From: CAAGNP01 sp964611185
GTDB taxonomy: Bacteria; Bacteroidota; Bacteroidia; Bacteroidales; UBA932
Assembly: GCA_964611185.1 (NCBI GenBank)
Contig: CAZSXE010000002.1
Location: 35,874-99,873, forward strand
Direction of reading: 5' to 3'
Length of the DNA: 64,000 nucleotides
The notes under the pieces are model-generated. The model saw only the letters and a program-made list of their open reading frames with translations. It was not told the origin of the DNA and ran no database searches. This document shows, piece by piece, positions 55,772-64,000 of this stretch. A program made the position numbers and the translations under genes. The first letter of the stretch is position 1; each line of letters begins with the position of its first letter.

Positions 55772-57229
55772 ATGAAAATTATTGAATCTGAAATACTTAA
55801 AAAAATATTCACTTCCTCCAAAATGGATTGGTGGGTGGCATCAATCCCTGAAAGACGACTTTATTTAGGGGAAGATATTGTCTCTTTCTTACACTTAGAC
55901 TCTTCGGTTTTATCTTTCGATGAAATACCAGATTATCTCGATCCGATTAAAACCGATTTTTTATTGAAAAACATATATGATCCCTCTATAAATAAAATTC
56001 AAATTCCCCTTTCTCCCCAAAGATTTATAAATCTCAATGTAGTGTTATATCGTTCTTATATTTCGTCGGAAGAGTGGCTTGGTTATATGATTATGGGGCA
56101 GGGGGAGTCAAGTGATACCGATAATTGCTGTAAATTGTCTTTTTTAGCCAATATGAGCTACGAAATGAGAACCCCTCTGAACTCGATAATAGGCTTTTCG
56201 AAACTATTGGCACAGACGGACGACGATTACGATCGTAAGGAATATCTTAAAATAATATTGGAAAATAATGATATCTTAAATCTTCTTATAAACAATATTA
56301 TCGATTTATCTAATATTGAGAATGATGCCTTTAAAATGAAGATAGAGGAGATAGATTTGATAAAAGCTATGAGAGATATATCTCAGTTCGTTATCAAGAA
56401 AATTGAGGGATCGGCTGTCCGGTTTACATTTGAAGAACCCGATCTTTCTCAATGCAGGATTATGATTGACTTCGGACATTTTTTTCAAGTAATCAACACT
56501 CTCCTAAGTAATTCTATAAAATTTACAAGCAAAGGTACCATAACACTTCGTTATTCCGTTAAAAATAATTCTATTTTATTTGAAGTAAAGGACACCGGTG
56601 TAGGGATATCTAAGGATAAAATTCCCCTTGTTTTTAACAGATTTGTACGAATATTCGATGATACCACAGAAACTTGTTTGGGATTAGAGATAGTATCTCG
56701 CATAATCAAACAGATGGGTGGGGAGATTGGGGTAGAATCAGATTATGGCAAAGGTGCCCATTTTTGGTTTACACTCCCTATAACTATGAATGATAGTATT
56801 GTTAGTAAGAGAGTCGATAAAGAAAACCTTTCAGTCCAATATGATGATTGTTCTGAGGGTTCATCAGTGGCACAAAAGACTATTTTGGTAGCCGAAGATG
56901 ATAGAAGCAACTACAAATTGTACGAAGTACTTCTTAAAAATAAATATATATTGCACCATGCATGGAATGGGGAAGAAGCGGTAGAATTATCCAAAGAGTG
57001 TAATCCCGATTTGATACTTATGGATATTAATATGCCTGTTATGGATGGCTATATGGCATTAAAAAGAATACGAGAAGATGGGTGTAAAGTCCCCATAGCC
57101 GCTGTTACGGCTTATGCCCTTTCTGATGAAGAAGAAAAAATAATTGAGAGCGGATTTGATTCATATATTTCCAAACCTCTTAATTCCAAAGTACTCTTTA
57201 AGACAATAGATGACTTATTAAACAAATAG
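55772..57229 (+). CDS. Hybrid pseudo-histidine kinase with Tyr in the H-box and a C-terminal receiver
   Basis: The 485-residue cytoplasmic protein has an N-terminal region of about 115 residues without a recognised domain. Its HisKA-like helix reads NMSYEMRTPLNSIIGF, with tyrosine 130 where the phospho-accepting histidine belongs (codon TAC at 56159-56161). The HATPase domain keeps NSIKFTS and DTGVGIS, but its last glycine box is ETCLGLEI instead of GTGLGLAI. The receiver (about 365-485) is intact, with D418 in LILMDINMP and the lysine in ISKPL. It cannot autophosphorylate in the normal way. It may be a receiver fed by the neighbouring kinases. It lies 19 bases after the first kinase and three bases before the next, in one operon. 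Confidence 0.9.
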   Translation: MKIIESEILKKIFTSSKMDWWVASIPERRLYLGEDIVSFLHLDSSVLSFDEIPDYLDPIKTDFLLKNIYDPSINKIQIPLSPQRFINLNVVLYRSYISSEEWLGYMIMGQGESSDTDNCCKLSFLANMSYEMRTPLNSIIGFSKLLAQTDDDYDRKEYLKIILENNDILNLLINNIIDLSNIENDAFKMKIEEIDLIKAMRDISQFVIKKIEGSAVRFTFEEPDLSQCRIMIDFGHFFQVINTLLSNSIKFTSKGTITLRYSVKNNSILFEVKDTGVGISKDKIPLVFNRFVRIFDDTTETCLGLEIVSRIIKQMGGEIGVESDYGKGAHFWFTLPITMNDSIVSKRVDKENLSVQYDDCSEGSSVAQKTILVAEDDRSNYKLYEVLLKNKYILHHAWNGEEAVELSKECNPDLILMDINMPVMDGYMALKRIREDGCKVPIAAVTAYALSDEEEKIIESGFDSYISKPLNSKVLFKTIDDLLNK

Positions 57230-57232
57230 ACC

Positions 57233-59611
57233 ATGAAATCGTTCAAATTTAGCTTTCTAACTGTTTTATTGCTTTTCTTGATTACGGAGCATGGTTACGG
57301 GTCTGAAATTCCAATATTAGATGGAGATAATGGCGTAGTCAATTCCTCCGATTATGTTTTGATTATAAATTTTCAGTTGGAAAGCCTCCAGTGGAAGCAT
57401 AATATTGAAGATGAAGTTACCCAATATCTAAAGCAAAACAATGTTTGTAGTGTTTATTCTGAACACATCAAAGCACTTGATATAGTATCCGTCAAGGAGC
57501 TCAACAAAGAAAGAGAGAGATTATTCTTAAAATATATCAATCCCCCTCGTGCAGTTATTTTTATCGGTCCGGCAGCCATGCCTTTCTTTGCCGATGCTAT
57601 TAATGAACGCTGGAAAGATGTCCCCATCATTGATGCCATTGCACATAATTACTCCATCTCCATTGATAATTATTTTTCAGGAAAAATCGATATTGATAGT
57701 CTGACACAGCCTATAAGTGATGAAATACTTCAAACCAAGTACAATATTACCGGCATCAGAACTCATAATTCCCTTAAGGAGAATGTAGAACTTATATCAG
57801 AGGTACTTCCTGATTTAAACCGTTTGGCCGTAATCACAGATGAACGGATAGGTAGTTATATTTTGAGACACCGCATTAGAAAAATGATGGTTGAATATTT
57901 TCCCGATATTTCGTTAGAGTTCATCACTTCATCCGATATGTCCACCAGTCAAATGCTGGATCGTGTCTCTCAGTTTGAAGATAATACAGGTGTTATTTTT
58001 TACAACTGGGCATTGAGAGGGAGTAATACTGAGGATTATTTTGTCTGGAACAATATTTACAAAACTATCGGAAATATTTCCCAAGTACCTATTTTTGTAC
58101 TATGGGATATGAATATTGAAAATGGTGAGATTGCCGGGGGGCATTTTAATCGATTATATGAGATAAGCGATGCTGTCATTGATGTTCTAAAACGGATACT
58201 ATCCGGTACCCCTGCCCGTGATATTCCATTTATTTCTATAAAAAAAGAAAAATCGTACTTAAACTATGCTAATCTTGAAAAATATAGCTCTTCTAACATA
58301 TCTTACCCATCTGATGCTGTTTATTATCAAAAACCGGAGAATGTATTTTTTAAATACAGATATTATTTCATTTTAGCTACTTTTCTAATTGGCTTTATTG
58401 TCATATATGGTATTCAGCGAATACATTTTCTTAATAGAGCGAAAATTGAAAAAGAAAATGAACTTAAAAAACAGAAACAGCTTCAGGAGGAGATAGGACT
58501 GCATAATTTTAAATTGGCACTTGCCCTTGAAGTATCTACTATAAATCCTTGGGTATGGGATTTAAAAAATAAACTGATAACCCTGGATGATGTAAAGATG
58601 ATGATCAATAATCCCAATGGGGTTAATAATTTTAAAATTTATAAAGATAGTGTTTTATTGAATCGAATTCATCCTGATGATAGAGAGAAGATGATATCAC
58701 TTTTTGATAATATGCGTGAAGGAAAGATTAATTACCTGAAAGAAGATTGCAGAATGACTATTCCTCGTGACCACGGAGAGTATAATTGGTATATGTTTCA
58801 AACTATTGTTTACGAGAAAGACAGCACTGGCAAGCCCCTGACATTGATCGGCACTACCACTATGATTACAGATACTAAGGAGATAGAAATAGAGCTGACA
58901 AAGGCCAGAGATGCGGCTACGGCCTCAGATCGTTTAAAAACTGCTTTTCTTGCCACATTGAGCCATGAAATTCGTACTCCGCTTAACGCAATTGTCGGTT
59001 TTTCAAGTGTTTTAATAAATACCGAGGATCCTCAGGAGAGACGAGAAATGTCAATTATAATTCAGCAAAATAATAAAATGTTACTTGCCTTGATAAATGA
59101 TATTTTGGAAATTTCTAAAATTGAATCTGGCACTGCTGAATTTACTTACACCAACATTGATGTCAACAAAGTGCTTAATGAAATAAAACTAAAATTTGAA
59201 GAAGAATTAAAATCGTCTGAAGTAATAATTGAAATTTCTGCCGGATTAAGTAACTGTATGATAAACACGGAGAAAAGACAATTGAAGCAAGTTCTTTCTC
59301 ATTTAATGTCCAACGCCACCAAATTCACAGATAAAGGTGTCATCACTATCGGATTTTATCCTCCGATTGATGATAAAATCCGATTTTTCGTTAAAGATAC
59401 AGGATGTGGCATACCTCAAGATCAGCTTACATCCATTTTCGGGCGATTTGTGAAATTAAATCACTTTCAACAAGGTACAGGGCTCGGACTATCGCTCGCT
59501 CATTTGATTCTAGAGAAAATGCAAGGCACTATCGGGGTTTCTTCCGAGTTGGGTGTTGGTTCTGAATTTTGGTTTGATATTCCATATAAAAGGGTAAATT
59601 CTGTGGATTGA
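57233..59611 (+). CDS. Sensor histidine kinase with ABC substrate-binding-like periplasmic domain
   Basis: The 792-residue kinase has a signal peptide (ending EHGYGS) and a periplasmic domain of about 320 residues. That domain resembles the type 1 solute-binding fold of ABC_sub_bind proteins (PPRAVIFIGPAAMPFFADAI, RLAVITDERIG, PVFVLWD-like IFVLWDMN). A membrane helix (about 375-395), a short coiled coil, a PAS-like domain, HisKA with H578 (LATLSHEIRTPLNA) and HATPase_c with GTGLGLSLAH follow. There is no receiver. It may form a relay with the receiver of the gene upstream. Confidence 0.9.
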   Translation: MKSFKFSFLTVLLLFLITEHGYGSEIPILDGDNGVVNSSDYVLIINFQLESLQWKHNIEDEVTQYLKQNNVCSVYSEHIKALDIVSVKELNKERERLFLKYINPPRAVIFIGPAAMPFFADAINERWKDVPIIDAIAHNYSISIDNYFSGKIDIDSLTQPISDEILQTKYNITGIRTHNSLKENVELISEVLPDLNRLAVITDERIGSYILRHRIRKMMVEYFPDISLEFITSSDMSTSQMLDRVSQFEDNTGVIFYNWALRGSNTEDYFVWNNIYKTIGNISQVPIFVLWDMNIENGEIAGGHFNRLYEISDAVIDVLKRILSGTPARDIPFISIKKEKSYLNYANLEKYSSSNISYPSDAVYYQKPENVFFKYRYYFILATFLIGFIVIYGIQRIHFLNRAKIEKENELKKQKQLQEEIGLHNFKLALALEVSTINPWVWDLKNKLITLDDVKMMINNPNGVNNFKIYKDSVLLNRIHPDDREKMISLFDNMREGKINYLKEDCRMTIPRDHGEYNWYMFQTIVYEKDSTGKPLTLIGTTTMITDTKEIEIELTKARDAATASDRLKTAFLATLSHEIRTPLNAIVGFSSVLINTEDPQERREMSIIIQQNNKMLLALINDILEISKIESGTAEFTYTNIDVNKVLNEIKLKFEEELKSSEVIIEISAGLSNCMINTEKRQLKQVLSHLMSNATKFTDKGVITIGFYPPIDDKIRFFVKDTGCGIPQDQLTSIFGRFVKLNHFQQGTGLGLSLAHLILEKMQGTIGVSSELGVGSEFWFDIPYKRVNSVD

Positions 59612-59811
59612 GCTTATAAATGCCCCCTTTCCATATTTCTTTCACCATTTTATAATCTACTATATCAGAATATCTTATAAGTTCTTTTCTTTGAATATTC
59701 TCTTAAGTCCAATTGAATTGAAAGAATTCCTCCGAAAAATCAGGGGAATGATAGATTATATTAATAATTGTATTTACTTTGTGAAATATCCACGATAATA
59801 AATATCTATAT
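59612..59811. other. 200-base gap between kinase genes
   Basis: The gap holds a promoter-like TTACTTTG at 59774-59781, one base off TAnnTTTG, in front of the next kinase. No gene or stable hairpin was seen. Confidence 0.35.
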
Positions 59812-61437
59812 ATGACTGACATTCTGTTAATTATTGCTTTAGCGATAGTATTGATATATTCTATTTACTCTACTTGGCTGCTAAGAAAAAGAAATAAGCA
59901 GCTCACCAAGAAAGAGGAATTAAGTAGAATCGAGCTGAATAATGCTTTAAATAATTTTCATATTGCTCTAAAAGGCTCCCGCTCTTCATTTTGGATTGTT
60001 GATATCGAAAACCATAAAATAAATAGTTACAATAGTCCTTTGAATGGTTTTGTAGATGGTCCTATAGATTTGAAGGTCTGTGAGGAGACCACGCATCCTG
60101 ATGATAGAGCTAAATTAAATGACTTGCTAAGGAATATATTTAACGGTGTGAATCAGAAATATAATATTATTATTCGGAATAGAACTCAGTTTGACGATGA
60201 TTGGCAGGCCACTACCATAGATATCACCCCCTTAATAGTTAATGATGAAGGAAATGTTACGCAGTATGTAGCATTGTGTAAAAATATGAATTCTACCATG
60301 GACTATGCGCGTGAATTGGCAATTTCCAATAATGAAAAGATGACGATTCTTCAAAATCTACCCATTGCCATAGCTATATATGACAATGAGGGGAGACAAG
60401 AGTACCTTAATGAAGCTGGTTTTTCCATATTTGGGATTAAAGATAAGGAAGCGCATTTAAAAAAGAAAATTTCCATTTATGATGATCCTATGGCTTCTGA
60501 AGAGATTAAAGATAAGATACGAAACAGAGATAATGTTGATATAGTTCTTAAATATAATCTGCAAGAAGCTAATAAAATACCGGGATATTTCATTTCTAAT
60601 TTAGATGAATCTATCTATCTTGATATTAAGATAAGATACTCTAACTTAGAGGGTGGAACAGATAACAAAATTATTTTGATTATTGATAACATTACCAAAA
60701 GTGTTGTTTATGAAAACGAGTTGGTGGATGCCAAGCTAAAGGCAGAATCTGCTGATAAGTTGAAGAGTGCTTTCTTGGCAAATATGAGCCATGAAATCCG
60801 TACCCCACTCAATGCTATCGTCGGTTTCTCGGAATTATTACAGGAGGCTGAGGATGAAGATCAGAGGAGAGAATATATAGAAGTAATAAAGAAGAGTAGT
60901 GGATTTTTACTTGATTTGATAAATGATATATTAGATCTCTCAAAGATCGAATCGGGGGTTTTTAATTTAAAAAATGAGGAATTCGATTTTAATTTATTAT
61001 TTGAGGATACTTATGTGATTCTTCAAAACAGACTAAGCAATCCTGACATTGCACTATCTAAGAACACCCCTTTTGATAGTTTATTTGTGATATTGGACAA
61101 GGTCAGAATGAAACAGATTATTCTGAATTTTGCTACAAATTCTATCAAATATACCCAAAAGGGGAGTATTACCATATCATACGACTACATCGATAGTGGC
61201 CTTCGCATCAGTGTGGAAGACACGGGGATAGGAATATCTGAAGAAAATCAGAAAATGCTTTTTCATCGGTTCGCTAAACTTGATGATTTCGCTCACGGTA
61301 CAGGACTCGGACTATCTATCTGTAAAGCCATAACAGATAAATATAACGGCAAAATAGGTTGTATAAGCCAAGAGGGGAGAGGTTCCACCTTTTGGGCATG
61401 GATACCTTGTGATATGATAAAATCTGAAAAAAAGTAA
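59812..61437 (+). CDS. Membrane PAS sensor histidine kinase
   Basis: The 541-residue kinase has one N-terminal membrane helix (residues 3-22), a coiled coil and two PAS-like regions (about 45-165 and 180-300). HisKA has H327 (FLANMSHEIRTPLNAIVGF) and HATPase_c has DTGIGIS and GTGLGLSICKAI. It ends in FWAWIPC like the first kinase and like the island repeat. There is no receiver and no DNA-binding domain, so its partner is not obvious. The receiver at 57.1 kb is the nearest candidate. Confidence 0.9.
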   Translation: MTDILLIIALAIVLIYSIYSTWLLRKRNKQLTKKEELSRIELNNALNNFHIALKGSRSSFWIVDIENHKINSYNSPLNGFVDGPIDLKVCEETTHPDDRAKLNDLLRNIFNGVNQKYNIIIRNRTQFDDDWQATTIDITPLIVNDEGNVTQYVALCKNMNSTMDYARELAISNNEKMTILQNLPIAIAIYDNEGRQEYLNEAGFSIFGIKDKEAHLKKKISIYDDPMASEEIKDKIRNRDNVDIVLKYNLQEANKIPGYFISNLDESIYLDIKIRYSNLEGGTDNKIILIIDNITKSVVYENELVDAKLKAESADKLKSAFLANMSHEIRTPLNAIVGFSELLQEAEDEDQRREYIEVIKKSSGFLLDLINDILDLSKIESGVFNLKNEEFDFNLLFEDTYVILQNRLSNPDIALSKNTPFDSLFVILDKVRMKQIILNFATNSIKYTQKGSITISYDYIDSGLRISVEDTGIGISEENQKMLFHRFAKLDDFAHGTGLGLSICKAITDKYNGKIGCISQEGRGSTFWAWIPCDMIKSEKK

Positions 61438-61838
61438 AATAATAGAGGCTATAAAGAAGTCTTAAGAATTGTGTATAACCAAATCAGAAAGTTCTTCAAC
61501 TTAGTTGACTCTCCAATAATAATTTAGTGTAATCGATAACACGGGTATTTAAAACTCGGTTATAAGAATATCGCCTAATAGATAAAAGCGCACTTCTGAG
61601 GTGGGCATTGCAAGCCCCAATACCTTTGGTGCCATATAGTTATTTACGAAATTGTTAACGCAGGACTTAAGTAGTAGAGCGGTATAACGAAATATTGATT
61701 TAATATCATATAGTCTCATTGATTAAATTTTTTTTGTAATTTTACATATAAAGTAAATTGTTACCTTTGTCTGAAAATGTATTATAAATATCTAAAAAGT
61801 ACGAAAGTCCGTATCTCTTGTAAAAGAATTGAAATCAA
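61438..61838. other. 401-base intergenic region with an ATPase-gene scar and a promoter
   Basis: It holds the repeat remnant at 61538-61575, a short hairpin-like TGGGC/GCCCA near 61599-61617 and an exact TAnnTTTG box, TACCTTTG, at 61762-61769 in front of the ankyrin gene. No further gene was seen. Confidence 0.5.
61538..61575 (+). repeat. Third, short copy of the island-repeat 5' part (ATPase 3' remnant)
   Basis: Bases 61550-61573 are identical to 53057-53080 inside the ATPase gene (24 bases). The wider stretch matches the beginning of the 153-bp repeats (from 41600) with four differences in about 33 bases. The frame would read GYLKLGYKNIA and then stop. It appears to be a leftover end of another ATPase gene copy. 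Confidence 0.7.
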
Positions 61839-62549
61839 TTGAAAAGAAAAGAAAAAGATATTTTTACCCTGATTAAAGAGAATGATCTCGAAGGAGTAAA
61901 AGCAATAATAGAAAGAGAGCCATTGCTTGTAAATTCAGTGGCCCCAAAAAAGCCTGTGGATACAAAAGGAATGTCACCTCTTCAGGTCAGTATGACGACA
62001 GGCTGGCATAGAGATATAGTTGATTTTTTACTTGACAGTGGAGCAGATGTTAATTTTATGGAGGCCCCACAGTGGCATATACCCCAAGCGCATCCCGTGT
62101 TTCATGATGCTGTATCTGTAGCAATTTGGAATTCAAGAAGATATGCATGCATAGACCCTGACGATGAGAATAACTATAATTTTGAATGGAAGCATACCCA
62201 AGAAGATTCAGACCGTTCATATCTCCTTTTGAAAAGAATGATTGGTATGGGAGCAGATGTTAATAAAGTCAATAATTATAACGATAACTCTCTCAGGGAA
62301 GCTATAGGGCAAGCATCATATCTATGTCCTCAGAAAGATCCCTTGACAGGCAGACTTTACCCCGGATTGAAGAAAACTCCTGAAATGATTGAAGATTTCC
62401 AAAGGATATTTCGCCTGCTACTTAAAGCAGGAGCAGATACCGAGGCACGCAACAGTTACAACCAAACTACAATTCGTGAATTCTATGAAAAAAATTATGA
62501 AGTATGGTCAATATATGAACCTGTTCTAAACGAATTTAAGATTTTGTAA
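61839..62549 (+). CDS. Ankyrin-repeat protein
   Basis: The 236-residue protein has degenerate ankyrin repeats: IFTLIKENDLEGVKAIIERE, GMSPLQVSMTTGWHRDIVDFLLDSGADVN, LLLKRMIGMGADVNKVNNYND and IFRLLLKAGADTEARNSYNQ. No signal peptide is present, so it is probably a cytoplasmic protein-binding module. The only start that covers the first repeat is a TTG at 61839. An in-frame stop lies three codons earlier, and the next ATG would cut off 43 residues. Partner and function are unknown. Confidence 0.8.
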   Translation: MKRKEKDIFTLIKENDLEGVKAIIEREPLLVNSVAPKKPVDTKGMSPLQVSMTTGWHRDIVDFLLDSGADVNFMEAPQWHIPQAHPVFHDAVSVAIWNSRRYACIDPDDENNYNFEWKHTQEDSDRSYLLLKRMIGMGADVNKVNNYNDNSLREAIGQASYLCPQKDPLTGRLYPGLKKTPEMIEDFQRIFRLLLKAGADTEARNSYNQTTIREFYEKNYEVWSIYEPVLNEFKIL

Positions 62550-62594
62550 ATTTCATAAACTTATATGTCTCTATGACCTCTTTTTCAGGAATAA

Positions 62595-62680
62595 ATTTGG
62601 TGTGAAAAAGTAGGGTTATTACTCACCTAATCATAAAATAATACATTTGGTGTGAAATATCGGGGTTTTTCACACCAAAT
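62595..62680. repeat. REP-like repeats upstream of the HUH transposase gene
   Basis: ATTTGGTGTGAAA occurs directly at 62595-62607 and 62645-62657. The second copy forms a perfect 13-base inverted repeat with TTTCACACCAAAT at 62668-62680, around a 10-base loop rich in G. Related ATTTGGT followed by GTAGGTG appears just after the gene at 63782. RAYT transposases act on such short palindromes (REPs), often with a GTAG-like guide tetranucleotide, so these are probably the element's own recognition sequences. Confidence 0.65.
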
Positions 62681-62724
62681 AAAAAAATAGGTAAAGAATA
62701 TGTACACGGCATTTATAATTATCT

Positions 62725-62732
62725 TATCTTTG
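62725..62732 (+). promoter_or_regulatory. -7 promoter box of the transposase gene
   Basis: TATCTTTG matches TAnnTTTG exactly, 118 bases before the ATG. Confidence 0.4.
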
Positions 62733-62834
62733 TTAGCATCTTAAGATAGACTATGTGTCAATAATGCTTTTGTATTGGTCGAATCGAGGGGTTGAACATT
62801 CATTTATTTTTATTTTTATTTGTGGAGTCAGATA

Positions 62835-62843
62835 AAGGAGGAG
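62835..62843 (+). promoter_or_regulatory. Strong Shine-Dalgarno sequence of the transposase gene
   Basis: AAGGAGGAG sits six bases before the ATG at 62850 and fixes that start over the earlier TTG at 62820. Such a sequence is rare in this window, where most genes lack one, which fits a gene of foreign origin. Confidence 0.65.
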
Positions 62844-62849
62844 ATATTT

Positions 62850-63776
62850 ATGGCTAATTCTTATTTAGAAAAAGAGCGTATTTGTGAGTATGAATTTAAT
62901 CGGGGAGGAGAATATTGGCATTTATGCACCCCGGGACAGATTACCGAAATTATTTTTAAAGAAATAATGGATTATAAATTCGGTATTACTAACACTGCCA
63001 TCTGTTCAGTAGAATGTAATTTGAAAATTATTTCAGATGCCATAATGAGTAATCACATTCATTTTATTATAGAAGGCCACCAAGTCGAATGTCTGAATTT
63101 TTTTTCAAAATATAGAAAAAGACTTAAGAGATACTTTACAAATAAAGAAGTTATTGTCGATTTATCACACTTTAACTGCAATATTTTCCCTATAACAAAT
63201 ATCCAATCAATGCGAAACGAGATAGTATATGTAAATAGAAATGGATATTTAGTTAATGAAAAATACACCCCGTTTTCGTACCCTTGGGGGAGTGGATATC
63301 TGTATTTCAATGACGGAGCGCAGCTTCGTAGGGGAATCCCCTTTAATAAATGTCAGTATGAACTTAAACGAAAAATAATTCACGGAAGGATTCCTGATTT
63401 GTCAGATAAATATGTTGTGGATGATGATATGATTTTACCTGTAAGTTATTGTAACTTTTTCGCCGGACAGAGTTTTTTTCGTGATGCACACCATTATATG
63501 AAAATGATTACAAGAAATGCAGAATCTTATGGTGAAATTGCTAAACGACTGGGAGATAATATCTTTTTAACAGATAATGAAATATATACAGCGATTACCC
63601 AAATATCCCTAAAAGAGTATGGAATTAAACAACCATCTTTATTGCCTCCTCAAGTAAAATTGGAACTCGCTAAGAAAATGAGTTTTGAATATCACGCATC
63701 CAATAGCCAAATTCGCCGAATTTTGAATTTAGATCTGAAAATAATAAATGAACTCTTCCCTCTAAAATCCAACTAA
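62850..63776 (+). CDS. REP-associated tyrosine transposase (RAYT), HUH/Y1 type
   Basis: The 308-residue protein carries the HUH metal-binding motif HIHFII (residues 69-74, preceded by IMSNH). The catalytic tyrosine Y127 is in EIVYVNRNGY, which matches the 'YV..NP/NG' helix of Y1 single-strand transposases. About 150 further residues follow, ending in a helix-turn-helix-like segment (KKMSFEYHASNSQIRRILNL). Single-copy RAYTs with C-terminal additions move short palindromic REPs rather than themselves. REP-like hairpins lie just upstream. Confidence 0.8.
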   Translation: MANSYLEKERICEYEFNRGGEYWHLCTPGQITEIIFKEIMDYKFGITNTAICSVECNLKIISDAIMSNHIHFIIEGHQVECLNFFSKYRKRLKRYFTNKEVIVDLSHFNCNIFPITNIQSMRNEIVYVNRNGYLVNEKYTPFSYPWGSGYLYFNDGAQLRRGIPFNKCQYELKRKIIHGRIPDLSDKYVVDDDMILPVSYCNFFAGQSFFRDAHHYMKMITRNAESYGEIAKRLGDNIFLTDNEIYTAITQISLKEYGIKQPSLLPPQVKLELAKKMSFEYHASNSQIRRILNLDLKIINELFPLKSN

Positions 63777-64000
63777 CAAATTTGGTATATGTAGGTGACA
63801 TATTATTAATCGCATTACGCTCAATGGCTATCCGCAAAATATCTTCGTCGCACTATATAATATGCAAATATTATGTTTTTTACTTCAGCGAGATTAGATT
63901 TAATATTTCCGTTTATTTTGTTAATCATATCTGCATCTATCTGTGTATTAGACACTTTTTTATTGGAGAGTATCTCACTGATGGTGTGTATTCATTTTCC
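63777..64000. other. Right-edge region with possible open frames in both directions
   Basis: It begins with a REP-like ATTTGGT at 63780. On the minus strand a frame of about 57 codons runs from near 63995 to a stop near 63825 (containing ISEILSNKKVSNTQ and ADMINKINGN). It looks protein-like but has a stop at the window edge. On the plus strand an ATG near 63872 opens a hydrophobic frame to the edge. I cannot decide whether either is real. Confidence 0.2.

Overview
The window looks like a chromosomal segment of an anaerobic or microaerotolerant member of the Bacteroidales (phylum Bacteroidota). The evidence is the lineage-typical -7 promoter box TAnnTTTG in front of many genes, the near absence of Shine-Dalgarno sequences, a GLPGLI-family protein beside a TonB-receptor-like barrel, a fused nuoCD in a nuo operon without nuoEFG, a DUF4492-cydAB operon, a PPi-type phosphofructokinase and an F-type flavodiiron protein. 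I cannot name the genus. No rRNA, tRNA or CRISPR array was seen. Layout 1 to 31.8 kb: a cut-off MarR-type regulator gene, then mostly conserved housekeeping genes: carA-carB, an NfeD protease-like protein, a long minus-strand run (ligA, flavodiiron protein, YihY, Rel/SpoT, Ig-like lipoprotein, outer-membrane barrel, ispG), pfp with a GH13 amylase, a nitroreductase, a solute-binding lipoprotein with lysO, DUF4492-cydA-cydB, elbB, an M1 aminopeptidase, an alpha/beta hydrolase, an arginase-fold protein and a beta-propeller transglutaminase. From 31.8 to 41.5 kb is the complete 10-gene nuoA-B-CD-H-I-J-K-L-M-N operon on the minus strand. Layout 41.6 to 51.7 kb: the most interesting part is a cassette of about 9.8 kb between identical 153-bp direct repeats (41590-41742 and 51571-51723). 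It holds a two-component system transcribed leftwards. Transcribed rightwards are a GLPGLI protein, a TonB-receptor-like barrel, a 67-residue precursor peptide with a double-glycine leader and a C-terminal CxCxCxCxC tail, a radical SAM/SPASM enzyme and an ABC exporter with an N-terminal C39 leader peptidase. Together these look like a complete regulated pathway for a ribosomally made, radical-SAM-modified, exported peptide (RiPP). The maturase and exporter genes overlap by 4 bases, and two hairpins separate the precursor gene from them. The flanking repeat is itself a scar: its first part resembles the 3' end of the neighbouring DUF4143-type ATPase gene and its second part is the 3' end of a sensor histidine kinase gene. 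Layout 51.7 to 64 kb: an ATPase gene behind three sequence repeats spaced exactly 32 bp apart, then a block of four sensor kinases. The first has an in-frame stop codon between its signal peptide and its solute-binding sensor. The second has tyrosine in place of the phospho-accepting histidine but carries the only receiver domain of the block. None has a DNA-binding output. After these come an ankyrin protein with a TTG start, REP-like repeats, a RAYT-type HUH/Y1 transposase and an edge region. The right-hand third therefore looks like an accessory, recombining region next to a stable housekeeping backbone.
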